Source: CAYZJB01 sp964478735
GTDB taxonomy: Bacteria > CLD3 > SB21
Length of the DNA: 14,595 bases
Reading direction: 5' to 3'
Assembly (NCBI GenBank): GCA_964478735.1
Contig: CAYZJB010000070.1
Location: 1 to 14,595, forward strand
A program made the position numbers and the translations under genes. This document shows, piece after piece, positions 14,563 through 14,595 of this stretch. How positions within the stretch are numbered: position 1 is the first letter of the stretch; each line of letters begins with the position of its first letter. A model generated the notes under the pieces. It saw nothing but the letters and a program-made list of their open reading frames with translations, had not been told where the DNA came from and made no database searches.

Positions 14563-14595
14563 TTTATAAAGATATTATAGTGGGTAACAATTTGG

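Larger units (their letters stand above)
14324..14595. other. Non-coding region upstream of nuoA (promoter/leader)
   Basis: These 272 bases are richer in A and T than the operon and contain no convincing gene on either strand. They hold a TATAAT-like box, a second TATAAT at the far right edge, a 9-base tandem repeat and an imperfect inverted repeat, each listed separately. I see no tRNA, riboswitch fold or strong terminator. The promoter of the nuo operon should lie here or just beyond the right edge. Confidence 0.7.

Overview
The window is most of a bacterial respiratory complex I operon (nuo, proton-pumping NADH:quinone oxidoreductase). All of it is read from the minus strand, so transcription runs from the right end (near 14450) to the left edge. 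The order of transcription is nuoA, nuoC, nuoD, an unrecognised exported protein, nuoE, nuoF, nuoG, nuoH, nuoI, nuoJ, an exported S9-family serine peptidase, nuoK, nuoL, nuoM. nuoM is cut by the left edge after about 368 codons, and nuoN, if present, lies beyond it. Genes are packed with gaps of about 0-25 bases or short overlaps and most have good Shine-Dalgarno sites, which fits a single transcript.

Region by region: 14324-14595 is a non-coding, AT-rich leader or promoter region. 12111-14323 holds nuoA, nuoC and nuoD. 11420-12100 is a small lysine- and alanine-rich protein with a signal peptide and the best ribosome binding site in the window. 7995-11407 holds nuoE, nuoF and nuoG, which form the NADH-oxidising module. 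5796-7985 holds nuoH, nuoI and nuoJ. 3469-5796 is the S9 peptidase. 1-3453 holds nuoK, nuoL and nuoM, which supply membrane-arm proton channels. The cofactor ligands and channel residues I could check are intact: FMN/NADH and N3 in NuoF, N1a in NuoE, N1b/N5/N4/N7 in NuoG, N6a/N6b in NuoI, and the key Glu/Lys residues in NuoK and NuoM. The complex therefore looks functional and NADH-dependent.

The departures from a textbook operon are the interesting part. nuoB, which encodes the subunit carrying terminal cluster N2, is absent from its usual place: nuoA is followed after four bases by nuoC. Two genes that are not complex I subunits sit inside the operon, and both encode predicted exported proteins. 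NuoG has a very short C-terminal domain but keeps the N7 cluster. NuoL carries a histidine-rich insertion after its first membrane helix.

The organism is a bacterium with an aerobic-type respiratory chain and two membranes or at least an active Sec export route. The peptidase type (with an N-terminal motif I associate with Bacteroidota/Ignavibacteria-like proteins) suggests the FCB assemblage or a related candidate phylum, but I cannot place it firmly. I found no mobile elements, CRISPR arrays or RNA genes.
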